This document shows positions 54,501-62,254 of a DNA stretch of 64,000 nucleotides, piece by piece (position 1 is the stretch's first letter; each line of letters opens with the position of its first letter). The DNA is taken from contig JABEVE010000016.1 of the NCBI GenBank assembly GCA_013044035.1, positions 1 through 64,000 of the forward strand, written 5' to 3'. Source of the stretch: Burkholderiales bacterium. Lineage in GTDB: Bacteria; Pseudomonadota; Gammaproteobacteria; Burkholderiales; Burkholderiaceae_C. Made by a program: the position numbers and the translations under genes. The notes beneath the pieces were generated by a model. The model made no database searches. It saw only the letters and a program-made list of their open reading frames with translations, and had not been told where the DNA came from.

Positions 54501-54534
54501 CAATCATCATACAATAAGTTGAAGGCCATTCAAC
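54501..54534 (-). promoter_or_regulatory. dgoKA promoter and operator, facing the GntR gene
   Basis: On the minus strand TTGAAT (54533-54528) and TATGAT (54511-54506) stand 16 bases apart and form a good promoter for dgoKA. The -10 lies inside TTGTATGATGATTG (54514-54501), identical to the motif before the dehydratase gene at 39179. GTTGAA (54518-54523) and TTCAAC (54529-54534) form an inverted repeat right before the GntR ATG. The adjacent GntR protein is the natural candidate to bind here. Confidence 0.62.
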
Positions 54535-54535
54535 C

Positions 54536-55258
54536 ATGATCTCGTTGCCCAAGCGATCCCCCTCTGGCCACAGCAGTTCGGCTCTGCACAGGCAGATCAT
54601 TCAGGAACTCGGATCAAGAATCGTCGGCGGCCGCTACCCTGCGGGGGATAGTTTGCCTAACGAAGAAGTACTCTGCGCCGAGTTGCAGGTCAGTCGGACG
54701 GCGCTTCGAGAAGCTGTCAAGGTCCTGGGCGCAAAAGGGCTTCTTGATTCGCGTCCGCGAATCGGAACCTCGATCAGGCCGGTGAAAGCCTGGAACATGC
54801 TCGACGCCGACATTCTGGCGTGGCGCTGCAGGCATGACCAGGACCAGGGCGAAGAACTGCTGCGGCAACTCAGCGAGGTGCGGGAAATCATCGAGCCCAA
54901 CGCCTGTCTTTTGGCGGCGCGCAACCGCACACCCGCAGAGCTTGCAGACGTCGAGTCAGCCTACATGGCCATGGCTGCATCCGAAAACATCCAGGATTGG
55001 GTCAAGGCCGACTTGAACTTCCATGTCGCGGTGCTGGCGGCAAGTCGCAATCAGTTGCTGATTCCGCTGTCGACCGTGATCAGCTCCGCTCTCGAAATGC
55101 TCCTGTCCTTCTCGGCACGGCGCGCCAGCAACTTCAAGAAGGCGCTGCCTGACCATGGCAAGGTCCTCGAGGCCATTCGTGCCCAGGACGAGCGCGGCGC
55201 CTTTGTCAGCATGCAAAAACTCCTGTCCGATACGCGCGCGCGGCTGACGCGACGCTGA
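54536..55258 (+). CDS. GntR-family (FadR subgroup) regulator, likely of the galactonate/galactoside genes
   Basis: Regulator of 240 residues. An N-terminal winged helix (about 15-82) has LHRQIIQELGSRIVGGRYPA, LPNEEVLCAELQVSRTALRE and GTSIRP. The C-terminal all-helical FCD domain (about 105-235) carries metal/ligand residues in LRQLSEVREIIEP, DLNFHVAVLAAS and DHGKVLEAIRA. E. coli DgoR, which senses galactonate, has the same architecture. It is divergent from dgoK with the shared operator between them. The effector is inferred to be galactonate or KDGal. Confidence 0.88.
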   Translation: MISLPKRSPSGHSSSALHRQIIQELGSRIVGGRYPAGDSLPNEEVLCAELQVSRTALREAVKVLGAKGLLDSRPRIGTSIRPVKAWNMLDADILAWRCRHDQDQGEELLRQLSEVREIIEPNACLLAARNRTPAELADVESAYMAMAASENIQDWVKADLNFHVAVLAASRNQLLIPLSTVISSALEMLLSFSARRASNFKKALPDHGKVLEAIRAQDERGAFVSMQKLLSDTRARLTRR

Positions 55259-55365
55259 TCGTCCAGAACCCGCACGCCAGCCTCCGGATGGGCAAGGTTC
55301 GACAGGCAAGCCCCCACCTGACCCGAGCGATACATGACCGACCGGTCCACACTTCGGAGCCCCGT

Positions 55366-56067
55366 ATGATCGAACACAGACCACTGGATCGCCTTGGTGG
55401 CGCCGACCATGGCTGGTTGAACGCCAAACATCACTTCTCCTTTGCCGGCTACCACGATCCCGCGCGCATGGGTTGGGGCGCGTTGCGCGTCTGGAACGAC
55501 GACACCATTGCCCCCTCCACCGGCTTTCCACCCCACGCCCATGCCGACATGGAGATCATCACCTATGTGCGCGAGGGCGCGATCACACACCAGGACAGTC
55601 TGGGCAACCACGGCCGCACCGAGGCCGGCGATGTCCAGGTGATGAGTGCAGGCAGCGGAATCCGCCACTCGGAATACAACCTGGAAGCCGGACCGACCAC
55701 GATCTTCCAGATCTGGATCATTCCCAACCAAGAGGGCGGCCCCCCGGCCTGGAATGCCAAGCCCTTCCCCAAAAAGGATCGCTCCGGCCGTTTCGTCATC
55801 TTGGCCAGCGGCATGCCGGGCGATGAAGACGCCTTGCCGATCCGCGCCGATGCGCGTGTCCTGGGCGCAACGCTCATGGCCGGCGAGACCGTGGACTACA
55901 GCCTGGCAGCAGACCGGAGGGGCTACCTCGTGAGCACGAAGGGCAAAGTCGAGATCAACGGCACGACCCTGGACGCACGCGACGGTGCAGCAGTGCGCGA
56001 CGAATCCACGCTTCGCATCACCGCCCTCGAGGACGCCGAGGTGATCCTGGTGGATACCGCGCCTTGA
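55366..56067 (+). CDS. Pirin-family bicupin protein (YhaK/YhhW type)
   Basis: Protein of 233 residues with the pirin N-terminal cupin: WLNAKHHFSFAGYHDPARMG, FPPHAHADMEIITYVREGAI and VMSAGSGIRHSEYN. The His-x-His and later Glu and His residues form a mononuclear metal site. A less conserved C-terminal cupin follows. E. coli relatives show quercetinase activity; the physiological substrate is unknown. ATG 55366 has GGAG 7 bases upstream, and a longer frame from 55288 lacks family similarity. It is a common companion of quinone/flavin reductases such as the next gene. Confidence 0.88.
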   Translation: MIEHRPLDRLGGADHGWLNAKHHFSFAGYHDPARMGWGALRVWNDDTIAPSTGFPPHAHADMEIITYVREGAITHQDSLGNHGRTEAGDVQVMSAGSGIRHSEYNLEAGPTTIFQIWIIPNQEGGPPAWNAKPFPKKDRSGRFVILASGMPGDEDALPIRADARVLGATLMAGETVDYSLAADRRGYLVSTKGKVEINGTTLDARDGAAVRDESTLRITALEDAEVILVDTAP

Positions 56068-56179
56068 GTGCCCACTCATGCGCCGCATGCTGCGGTATGC
56101 CCGCCTCGGCCTCCAGAAGCGCCGGGGCAGACATGCCAATCGAAGAGCTGGATATCCCAGTCGTTGACAAGGAGGCGTG

Positions 56180-56758
56180 ATGGTCAAACTCGTTGGATTG
56201 TCAGGAAGTCTGCGGCGAGCGTCGTTCAACACCGCGTTGCTCAAGGCAGCCGCCGCTTGTGTGCCAGAGGGCTGCGAACTCAGTTGCCACACGCCCCATG
56301 ACATCCCGTTGTATGACGGAGATGCCGAGGAGACCAACGGCATTCCGGCGGCCGTGGCCAAGCTCAAGGACGCCATCGCCGCAGCCGACGGCCTGTTGCT
56401 CGTCACGCCCGAATACAACAATTCCATTCCCGGGGTGCTCAAGAACGCGATCGACTGGCTTTCGCGGCCGGCGCAGGACGCCGCGCGGGTGTTTCGTGGC
56501 AAGCCGGTCGCCCTCATGGGGGCCTCGCCCGGTGGATTCGGCACGATTCTGAGCCAAGGCGCCTGGCTGCCCGTGCTGCGCACATTGGGCGTCGAGCTTT
56601 GGAGCGAAGGCCGTCTGCTGGTGCCCCGCGCATCCAGCGCGTTCGCACCAGACGGCACGCTGTCCGATGCCAACGTCCACGAGCAACTGCGACGGTTCAT
56701 GCTGGGTTTCGCCGCATTCGCCCAGGCGCATCGCGACATGGCGCATCCCGCTACTTGA
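56180..56758 (+). CDS. NAD(P)H-dependent FMN reductase (ChrR/azoreductase-like)
   Basis: Flavodoxin-fold reductase of 192 residues. The FMN phosphate loop is GLSGSLRRASFNTALL, and the flavin-binding block LVTPEYNNSIPGVLKNAIDW is typical of NADPH-dependent FMN reductases, including quinone and chromate reductases. AGGAGG lies 4 bases before ATG 56180; the GTG at 56177 is the alternative. It follows the pirin gene by 112 bases, and together they may handle quinone or redox stress. Confidence 0.9.
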   Translation: MVKLVGLSGSLRRASFNTALLKAAAACVPEGCELSCHTPHDIPLYDGDAEETNGIPAAVAKLKDAIAAADGLLLVTPEYNNSIPGVLKNAIDWLSRPAQDAARVFRGKPVALMGASPGGFGTILSQGAWLPVLRTLGVELWSEGRLLVPRASSAFAPDGTLSDANVHEQLRRFMLGFAAFAQAHRDMAHPAT

Positions 56759-56768
56759 GCCGGCCGCG

Positions 56769-56785
56769 CCGCCTTGCGGCGGTTT
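56769..56785 (+). terminator. Short hairpin after the FMN reductase gene (weak)
   Basis: CCGCC (56769-56773) pairs with GGCGG (56778-56782) around TTGC and is followed by TTTC. It lies 10 bases past the stop. The 198-base gap to the next gene start holds no other convincing signal. Confidence 0.35.
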
Positions 56786-56956
56786 CGGTGCGCCGCGACG
56801 AGCGGCGTGTCCCGCCAGGCGAGAGTGGGCCCGCTGTCCACCGTCGTTGCCCGGAGGAGAGCGTTGCGCCCACGCATCGTCTCCGCGATTGCCGGGTTTT
56901 CGGGTTGGCTCTGTGTATGCTTGAGCAACTGCGCTTCGTGCCAAGTCCACGCATTC

Positions 56957-59050
56957 ATGCCAGCCCCCGTGGCCTCCCACCAACTGACACCCTCGGGTGT
57001 GTGGCGCTTGCGCCTGTGGATGGTTGCGTTCTCCTTACTGGTTTTGTTCTACACCGCGTGGGCAACCCTTCAGATCGAGCGCCGTACCCAAGCCGAAGTG
57101 AGCGGGCAACTGCAGGCCAACGCTCTGCTGCTGGCTGAGTTGATGAAGAAGGATTTTTCCCGGGCGCAGCAATATGGTGAGTTGCTGGCCACGGGCCTGG
57201 GTGCGCACCCGGAGTTGCTCCAAAACAGCCCTTCCGCACTCGACTTGTGGCTGGATGCCTATGACGATCTGAGCCCGCCGCGCGTGTTGTTCACACGGAT
57301 CCTGGATGCGCAGGGCCAGATGCTGGCGAGCGACGAGCCTGGTGGGATACGGCATCGAGAACCCGACATGGCCCGCGCCATGGTCGATCTGCAGAAAGGT
57401 CGCATGGAGGTGGGCGCGATGCACCATCCTGAAGGTGGCATGCTCTGGCATCTGCCCTTGCGCCTGCCGGTGCGCAATGCGCAGGGAAAGCTCATCGGCG
57501 CCGTTGAATTGATCATGGATTTTTCTCTCCAGGCCACCACGGTGGAGAAACTGAGCCAGGAGCAAGACAGGCAGTGGCCCGGCTTTGCCGCAGGGTGGAT
57601 CCGCAATGACGGCGTCATGCTGCTGCGCTGGCCACTGGTGCCCGAAGCGCTGCAGCCCGACTATTACAGTGCGCCACGCCAGGGCATTCTGGCGCGCACG
57701 TTGCGACAAGGTCCGGTGGCACAACAAGGCTTCATTCGCGGGTTCGTCTCGGCTGACACGATGCTGCGCAATCTAGCCTGGCACCGGGTTGGAACCTTTG
57801 GCATCACGGCCTTCGTCACCATTCCCCAGCGCGATTTATGGATCGCCTTGTGGCGCAATACCCGGCTGCAGTGGTTTGCTGCCCTGGCGATGCTGGTGCT
57901 TGCCTGGAGTGCATTTTTCCAGGCCGCCAGCATGATGCGGGCGTTGCGCGTGCGTTCTGCCTGGGACCGCACCTACAGCGGTGTGGTGCGTGCCGGCTTC
58001 AAGTCGGAAAGTCTGCAGGAGCTTCCGCGTCTGCTGTGTGCAAGCCTGCTCGAACATGGACTGTGCAGTTCGGCCTGGCTATTGCGACTGGACGAAGTGG
58101 GCAACATGGCCGTACTCGCCCATGCGGGGCCGCCTCGCCTGGCCGCGCTGCCTATGCCGTGTGTTCCCCTGGCTTTGCAGTCCTGGCAACAAGAAGTGCT
58201 GGCTCTCGGCGCCACACCCGCAGAGGGCCTGGCGCTGCCGTTGTGCATCCAGCAAGAACCCTGGGCCGTACTGGTGTTGCAGGGTGTTCCCTGGCTCGGC
58301 CGGAGCAGCGATCGCCAACGCGCGACCCAGCGCGGCGCCTGGCGTTTGCGCCAGCAGATCGAGCTGGTGCTCGACAATCTGCGCCTGCGCGAAACTCTGG
58401 AACACGAGCGCGACAGCCAGCGGCACCTCGCCTTGCACGATGTGCTCACGGGCTTGCCCAATCGCGCCGCCCTGACCGAATTTCTGTCGGACTGGGCCAT
58501 GCCCGGCACATCCGGGCGCCACGCCCTGGCGCTGGTGGATCTTGACGATTTCAAGCAGGTCAACGACCGCTTCGGCCACAAGGCTGGTGATGTGTTCCTG
58601 CGCGAGGTGGCGCTGCGGATGCGCCATGCGCTGCGGCCGGAAGACTATCTGGTCCGCCTGGGTGGCGACGAGTTCGTGATTGCCTTCGCCCCGGTACGCG
58701 AATCCGCCGACATCGATCCCGTTTTGCGCCGCCTGATCGACCAGGTGCAGCGACCCCTGCAACTTGCCGAATCCGACTCGGCCACGCCCGGGCTCAGCCT
58801 GGGTGTCGTCTGGCTCGGCGCAACAGCGCAAAGCATGGAAGCACTGCTGATGCTGGCCGACCAGGCGCTCTATCGCAGCAAACGCAACAAGGCCACACGC
58901 AAGTTTGCCTGGACCACGTTCGAGGCCGATATCCTGGGCCAGGTTCATGACGACACCCTGGACCTGCCACTCACGCTGCAGGCATCCGACGCCCCTGCCA
59001 CGGCCGACGGCGCCGACGCCGTGCCCACGCGCCCGATGGGTCAAACCTGA
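56957..59050 (+). CDS. Membrane diguanylate cyclase with periplasmic sensor domain
   Basis: Protein of about 697 residues that should make cyclic di-GMP. A first membrane helix (about 20-40) is followed by a periplasmic PDC/CHASE-like sensor (about 45-300) and a second helix (about 305-325). Next come a GAF-like segment (about 350-465) and a GGDEF domain from about 488. The active-site motif GGDEF is intact at residues 569-573, and the inhibitory I-site RPED sits exactly five residues before it. No EAL domain follows. The frame is open up to 56774, but ATG 56957 gives a sensible N-terminus before the first helix. Confidence 0.88.
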   Translation: MPAPVASHQLTPSGVWRLRLWMVAFSLLVLFYTAWATLQIERRTQAEVSGQLQANALLLAELMKKDFSRAQQYGELLATGLGAHPELLQNSPSALDLWLDAYDDLSPPRVLFTRILDAQGQMLASDEPGGIRHREPDMARAMVDLQKGRMEVGAMHHPEGGMLWHLPLRLPVRNAQGKLIGAVELIMDFSLQATTVEKLSQEQDRQWPGFAAGWIRNDGVMLLRWPLVPEALQPDYYSAPRQGILARTLRQGPVAQQGFIRGFVSADTMLRNLAWHRVGTFGITAFVTIPQRDLWIALWRNTRLQWFAALAMLVLAWSAFFQAASMMRALRVRSAWDRTYSGVVRAGFKSESLQELPRLLCASLLEHGLCSSAWLLRLDEVGNMAVLAHAGPPRLAALPMPCVPLALQSWQQEVLALGATPAEGLALPLCIQQEPWAVLVLQGVPWLGRSSDRQRATQRGAWRLRQQIELVLDNLRLRETLEHERDSQRHLALHDVLTGLPNRAALTEFLSDWAMPGTSGRHALALVDLDDFKQVNDRFGHKAGDVFLREVALRMRHALRPEDYLVRLGGDEFVIAFAPVRESADIDPVLRRLIDQVQRPLQLAESDSATPGLSLGVVWLGATAQSMEALLMLADQALYRSKRNKATRKFAWTTFEADILGQVHDDTLDLPLTLQASDAPATADGADAVPTRPMGQT

Positions 59051-59086
59051 GGTCGGCGCATGCCGGCGTCAGCGTTCAGGGCAAGA

Positions 59087-59111
59087 AAACGGCGGACCAA
59101 GTCCGCCGTTT
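59087..59111 (-). terminator. Strong terminator between the cyclase and lipoprotein genes
   Basis: AAACGGCGGAC (59087-59097) and GTCCGCCGTTT (59101-59111) form a perfect 11-base-pair stem with a 3-base loop. Read on the minus strand it is followed by TTTTCTT, so it ends the lipoprotein transcript. It may also end the cyclase transcript on the plus strand. Confidence 0.8.
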
Positions 59112-59136
59112 GTCACCTGAAGTTTGTCACCTGAAG
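59109..59136. repeat. Perfect 14-base tandem duplication
   Basis: TTTGTCACCTGAAG occurs twice without a gap (59109-59122 and 59123-59136). It overlaps the terminator arm and lies just before the lipoprotein stop codon. It looks like a recent slippage duplication. Confidence 0.7.
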
Positions 59137-59140
59137 AAAC

Positions 59141-59485
59141 TCAGTTCTTCATCGCGTCCTTGACCTTCTGCGTTGCGTCCTTGGCGGCACCCATGGCGCT
59201 GGACGCCGCACTTTGGGCGGCGCTGGCAGCAGACGCCGCACCGGATTTGGCCGCACTGGCTGCGCTGGCTGCACCTGCGGCAGCAGCGCTTGCTGCCGAT
59301 TTGGCGACGCTCGCAGCTTGGTTCATGGCGCTGCCGGCATGGCTTGCTGCGTTGGCCGCGGCACTGGTGGCAGCCGAGGCGGCACCCTTGGCTGCACTCG
59401 CAGCGGAACTGGCGGCCTGCTCAGCCTTTTGGCATGCGCCGAGCGACATGACGATGGCCGCAACGGCCAGTATTCTGTATTGCAT
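59141..59485 (-). CDS. Small alanine-rich lipoprotein with predicted helical repeats
   Basis: Protein of 114 residues. The first 18 form a lipoprotein signal with the lipobox MSLGAC, so Cys18 would be lipidated. The rest is almost only Ala, Ser, Lys, Gly and Gln, in units like AASAAKGAASAAT. These should form a long amphipathic helix or coiled coil of the Lpp or late-embryogenesis type. AGGAGGA stands before ATG 59485; reading from 59575 would lose the signal. The function is unknown. The mirror-image frame on the plus strand is a by-product of GC-rich Ala codons. Confidence 0.8.
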   Translation of the reverse strand: MQYRILAVAAIVMSLGACQKAEQAASSAASAAKGAASAATSAAANAASHAGSAMNQAASVAKSAASAAAAGAASAASAAKSGAASAASAAQSAASSAMGAAKDATQKVKDAMKN

Positions 59486-59643
59486 GGATTCCTCCTGATG
59501 GGGTTCGGGATTGCGGTTCAGACCTGAAGCCGGGCCCGAACAAAAGATTGAAAGACAGGAGGACTGAAATTTCAATCATGATCAAGAGTTTTTGACGATT
59601 TTGTGGCGAATTTGCCGGTTTTCCTCCGCTTCACGCTTCTTCT

Positions 59644-60291
59644 CTACAGCACCCCGGCGACCACGTTGACCATCAAGGCGACGATGAAGACGTTGAAGAA
59701 AAACGCCACCACACTGTGCAGCAGCGCGACCCGGCGCAGCGAGCGGTCGAGAATGTTGACGTCCGAGGTCTGGAACGCCATGCTCAGATTCATGGCGAAA
59801 TACAGGTAATCCCAATAATCCGGGTCGGTATCACCGGGGAATTGCAGGCAGGGTTTGCCTTGCAGGCGGCCGCGGTGGTCGCCGTGGGCGTAGTCCTGGG
59901 TGAACACCGCGCTGAAAAACATCCACGACAGCACGATGCTGACGCCGGCCAACAGCAGATCCAGCGGCGAGTTGTGCTTGCTGGCCAGCAACTCGGTCCT
60001 GAGCGAGAGCAGCACCACGGCCGAGATCAGCAGGCTGAACACCAGAACCGTCCAGCGGCCCTCGGCCTGCAACTCGGCGCGCCGTCGCATGGCCTCGGGG
60101 GAGGTGCGCGACATCATCAGCGCAATCGCCCCGAGGTAGGCGGCGCAGGCAAGATCGAACGCCAGCAACAGGGCTTGCCCTGTCGCCAGCGAGGTGTCGA
60201 GCGCGACAAACAGCAGCAACCCCAACACCAGCGCGGCGCCAAGGCGCGGTCGGTTGAGCAAGACCAGGGGCAGTCGTGTGAAGCGTGGCAT
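59644..60291 (-). CDS. DUF1345 integral membrane protein
   Basis: Protein of 215 residues with five or so hydrophobic helices: LGAALVLGLLLFVAL, LLAFDLACAAYLGAIALMM, TVLVFSLLISAVVLLSL, LLLAGVSIVLSWMFFSAVFT and a C-terminal VVAFFFNVFIVALMVNVV. The conserved block DYWDYLYFAMNLSMAFQTSD is the signature of DUF1345. Its function is unknown in all bacteria I know of. It stands alone, 56 bases past the cusF stop on the same strand. Confidence 0.85.
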   Translation of the reverse strand: MPRFTRLPLVLLNRPRLGAALVLGLLLFVALDTSLATGQALLLAFDLACAAYLGAIALMMSRTSPEAMRRRAELQAEGRWTVLVFSLLISAVVLLSLRTELLASKHNSPLDLLLAGVSIVLSWMFFSAVFTQDYAHGDHRGRLQGKPCLQFPGDTDPDYWDYLYFAMNLSMAFQTSDVNILDRSLRRVALLHSVVAFFFNVFIVALMVNVVAGVL

Positions 60292-60347
60292 GAATGCAGT
60301 GTATGTGGGCTGCCCGCGGGCAGCCCATGAGGCCGTGTGCGCCTTGT

Positions 60348-60755
60348 TCAGCGGGCGCGCTCGAGATGCATGACGGTGTAGACGCCGTCGACGCGCTCGG
60401 CGGTGAAGCGTACGGCGTCACCGTCCTTCAACCCGTCGAGCATCGCTTTGTCCCGGACTTGATAGCTCATGGTCATGGCACCCATGCCGAGATTGGGAAT
60501 GGGGCCGTGGCGCAGGGTGATCTTGCCGGCGGCGACATCGATCTTGCGCACTACGCCGTCGGTTTCGTGCTGCCCTGCGGCCGCGGTCGCCGAGGAGGCT
60601 TGCATGCCGGGCATGCCCTGCATCATCTGCATGTGCTGCGCCATGCCTTCGGGAGTCGAGTGATCGTGGTCGGCGTGGCTGCCAGCTGCCAGTGCCGGAG
60701 TGGCCAGGGCGGTTGCAACGACGAGGACTGCGAGGGTTTGAATGGGGGTCTTCAT
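60348..60755 (-). CDS. cusF: CusF-like periplasmic copper-binding protein
   Basis: Protein of 135 residues with a signal peptide (about 1-25, ATPALA). A His/Met-rich stretch, SHADHDHSTPEGMAQHMQMM, precedes a CusF OB-fold (about 68-135) with DGVVRKIDVAAGKITLRHG and GMGAMTMSYQV. The ligands matching His36, Met47 and Met49 of E. coli CusF are present, but the Trp44 position is Met. GGAGA precedes ATG 60755. It should bind Cu(I) and pass it to an efflux pump or to the adjacent oxidase. Confidence 0.88.
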   Translation of the reverse strand: MKTPIQTLAVLVVATALATPALAAGSHADHDHSTPEGMAQHMQMMQGMPGMQASSATAAAGQHETDGVVRKIDVAAGKITLRHGPIPNLGMGAMTMSYQVRDKAMLDGLKDGDAVRFTAERVDGVYTVMHLERAR

Positions 60756-60804
60756 GGTGATCTCCAGTTGAGGTTTGAGCGAGGTGGAGGCTTCCCCACC
60801 CCAG

Positions 60805-60854
60805 CCCTCCCCAACGTCGGGGAGGGGGCGAAACACTTCCCCCGGCGCGGGGAA
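60805..60854. repeat. Double GC-rich hairpin (REP-like) between cusF and the oxidase gene
   Basis: CCCTCCCC (60805-60812) pairs with GGGGAGGG (60819-60826), and TTCCCC (60837-60842) pairs with GGGGAA (60849-60854). Such paired G/C-rich palindromes between genes resemble REP or BIME units of other genomes. It sits directly after the oxidase stop on the minus strand and may shape mRNA stability. I found no second copy in this window. Confidence 0.5.
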
Positions 60855-60864
60855 AGATGGGGAG

Positions 60865-62232
60865 TCAGTGTTGATGCTGCTTGGGTTTGCGCACCTGCAA
60901 TGTGTCGGGAGTGGATGGGGATTCGCTCGGGTCGGTGGCGGTTGAAGGAATGCCGGCACGCACCGCATGCGCCTGCGTGCCTGACGGCATCCGGTACCAG
61001 CCGGGGTCTTTGTAGCTGCCGGGCGCGAGATCATCGCGCACCTTGAGCACGCTGAACATGCCACCCATCTCGACCGAACCGTAAGGGCCGCGCCCCGTCA
61101 TCATCGGCAGGGTGTTGTCCGGCAGGGGCATGTCCATCTCTGTCATTTCCGCCATGCCGTTCGAGCCCATCGGCATGTAGTCGGGCAGCAGTTTTTGCAG
61201 CTTGGGGGCGAGGTCGTCTTGCTGGATGCCGATCATGGTGGGCACGCTGTGGCCCATGGCGTTCATGGTGTGGTGCGACTTGTGGCAGTGCAAGGCCCAG
61301 TCGCCGGGGTTGTCGGCGATGAACTCGATGGCGCGCATCTGCCCCACGGCGATGTCCACCGTCACCTCGGGCCAGCGCGCCCCCTTGGGCACCCAGCCGC
61401 CGTCGGTGCCCGCCACCTCGAAGGCATGGCCGTGCAGGTGGATGGGGTGGTTGGTCATGGTGAGGTTGCCCATGCGAATGCGCACGCGCTCGCCGGTGCG
61501 CGCCACCAGCGGCGCGATGCCGGGAAAGGCGCGGCTGTTCCAGGTCCACAGATTGAAGTCCAGCATGGTGTTGACCTTGGGCACGCTGCTGCCGGGGTCG
61601 ATGTCGTAGGCATTGATGAGGAAGGCATAGTCGCGCTCGACCGCCATCTGCCGCGGATTCTTGGGGTGGACGATGAACAGGCCCATCGCGCCCATCGCCA
61701 TCTGCACCATCTCGTCGGCATGCGGGTGGTACATGAAAGTGCCGCTTTTGCGCAGCACGAATTCGTAGACGAAGGTCTGGCCTGGCTTGATTGGTGGCTG
61801 GGTGAGGCCGCCGACGCCGTCCATGCCGTTGGGCAGGATGATGCCGTGCCAGTGCACGGTGGTGTGCTCGGGCAGCTTGTTGGTGACGAAGATGCGCACG
61901 CGGTCGCCTTCCACTGCTTCAATGGTCGGGCCGGGGCTGGAGCCGTTGTAGCCCCACAGCCTGGCTGTCATGCCGGGGGCGATTTCGCGCACCACCGGCT
62001 CGGCGACGAGATGAAATTCCTTCACGCCGCTGTTCATGCGGAAGGGCAGGCTCCAGCCGTTAAGCGTGATGACCGGGTTGTAGGGGCGTCCGGATTGCGG
62101 ATGCAGGGGTGCTGCCGTCTCGGCGCCGGTTTGGCTGTGGGGCTCGGGCGCGGTCGCCAGAGCATGGCGGCTTGCAGCGCTCGTGGCGACGAGTGCTGCG
62201 GCGGCGCCGAGGAAGTTACGTCGTGTGTTCAT
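60865..62232 (-). CDS. Multicopper oxidase with Tat signal (copper resistance type)
   Basis: Periplasmic oxidase of 455 residues. The Tat signal TRRNFLGAAAALVA starts it. All four copper-ligand blocks are present: HWHG in TTVHWHGIILPNG, HPHADEM, HPIHLHGHAFEV and HCHKSHHTMNAM, covering the T1 Cys-His-Met and the trinuclear centre. A Met-rich region near the C-terminus (MPMGSNGMAEMTEMDMP) resembles copper-sensing loops. Members oxidise Cu(I) or phenols with oxygen. AGGA precedes ATG 62232, and the longer frame is not Tat-like. cusF and a TolC-type gene on either side make a copper-detoxification role likely. Confidence 0.92.
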   Translation of the reverse strand: MNTRRNFLGAAAALVATSAASRHALATAPEPHSQTGAETAAPLHPQSGRPYNPVITLNGWSLPFRMNSGVKEFHLVAEPVVREIAPGMTARLWGYNGSSPGPTIEAVEGDRVRIFVTNKLPEHTTVHWHGIILPNGMDGVGGLTQPPIKPGQTFVYEFVLRKSGTFMYHPHADEMVQMAMGAMGLFIVHPKNPRQMAVERDYAFLINAYDIDPGSSVPKVNTMLDFNLWTWNSRAFPGIAPLVARTGERVRIRMGNLTMTNHPIHLHGHAFEVAGTDGGWVPKGARWPEVTVDIAVGQMRAIEFIADNPGDWALHCHKSHHTMNAMGHSVPTMIGIQQDDLAPKLQKLLPDYMPMGSNGMAEMTEMDMPLPDNTLPMMTGRGPYGSVEMGGMFSVLKVRDDLAPGSYKDPGWYRMPSGTQAHAVRAGIPSTATDPSESPSTPDTLQVRKPKQHQH

Positions 62233-62254
62233 GGTGAATTCCTGGAGTGGCGGC

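Noticed and set aside
59124-59498. Plus-strand Ala/Leu-rich frame that could pass as a membrane protein
   Set aside because: It is the mirror of the Ala-rich lipoprotein gene, which has a strong ribosome site and lipobox. Its hydrophobicity comes from complementing GCx codons.
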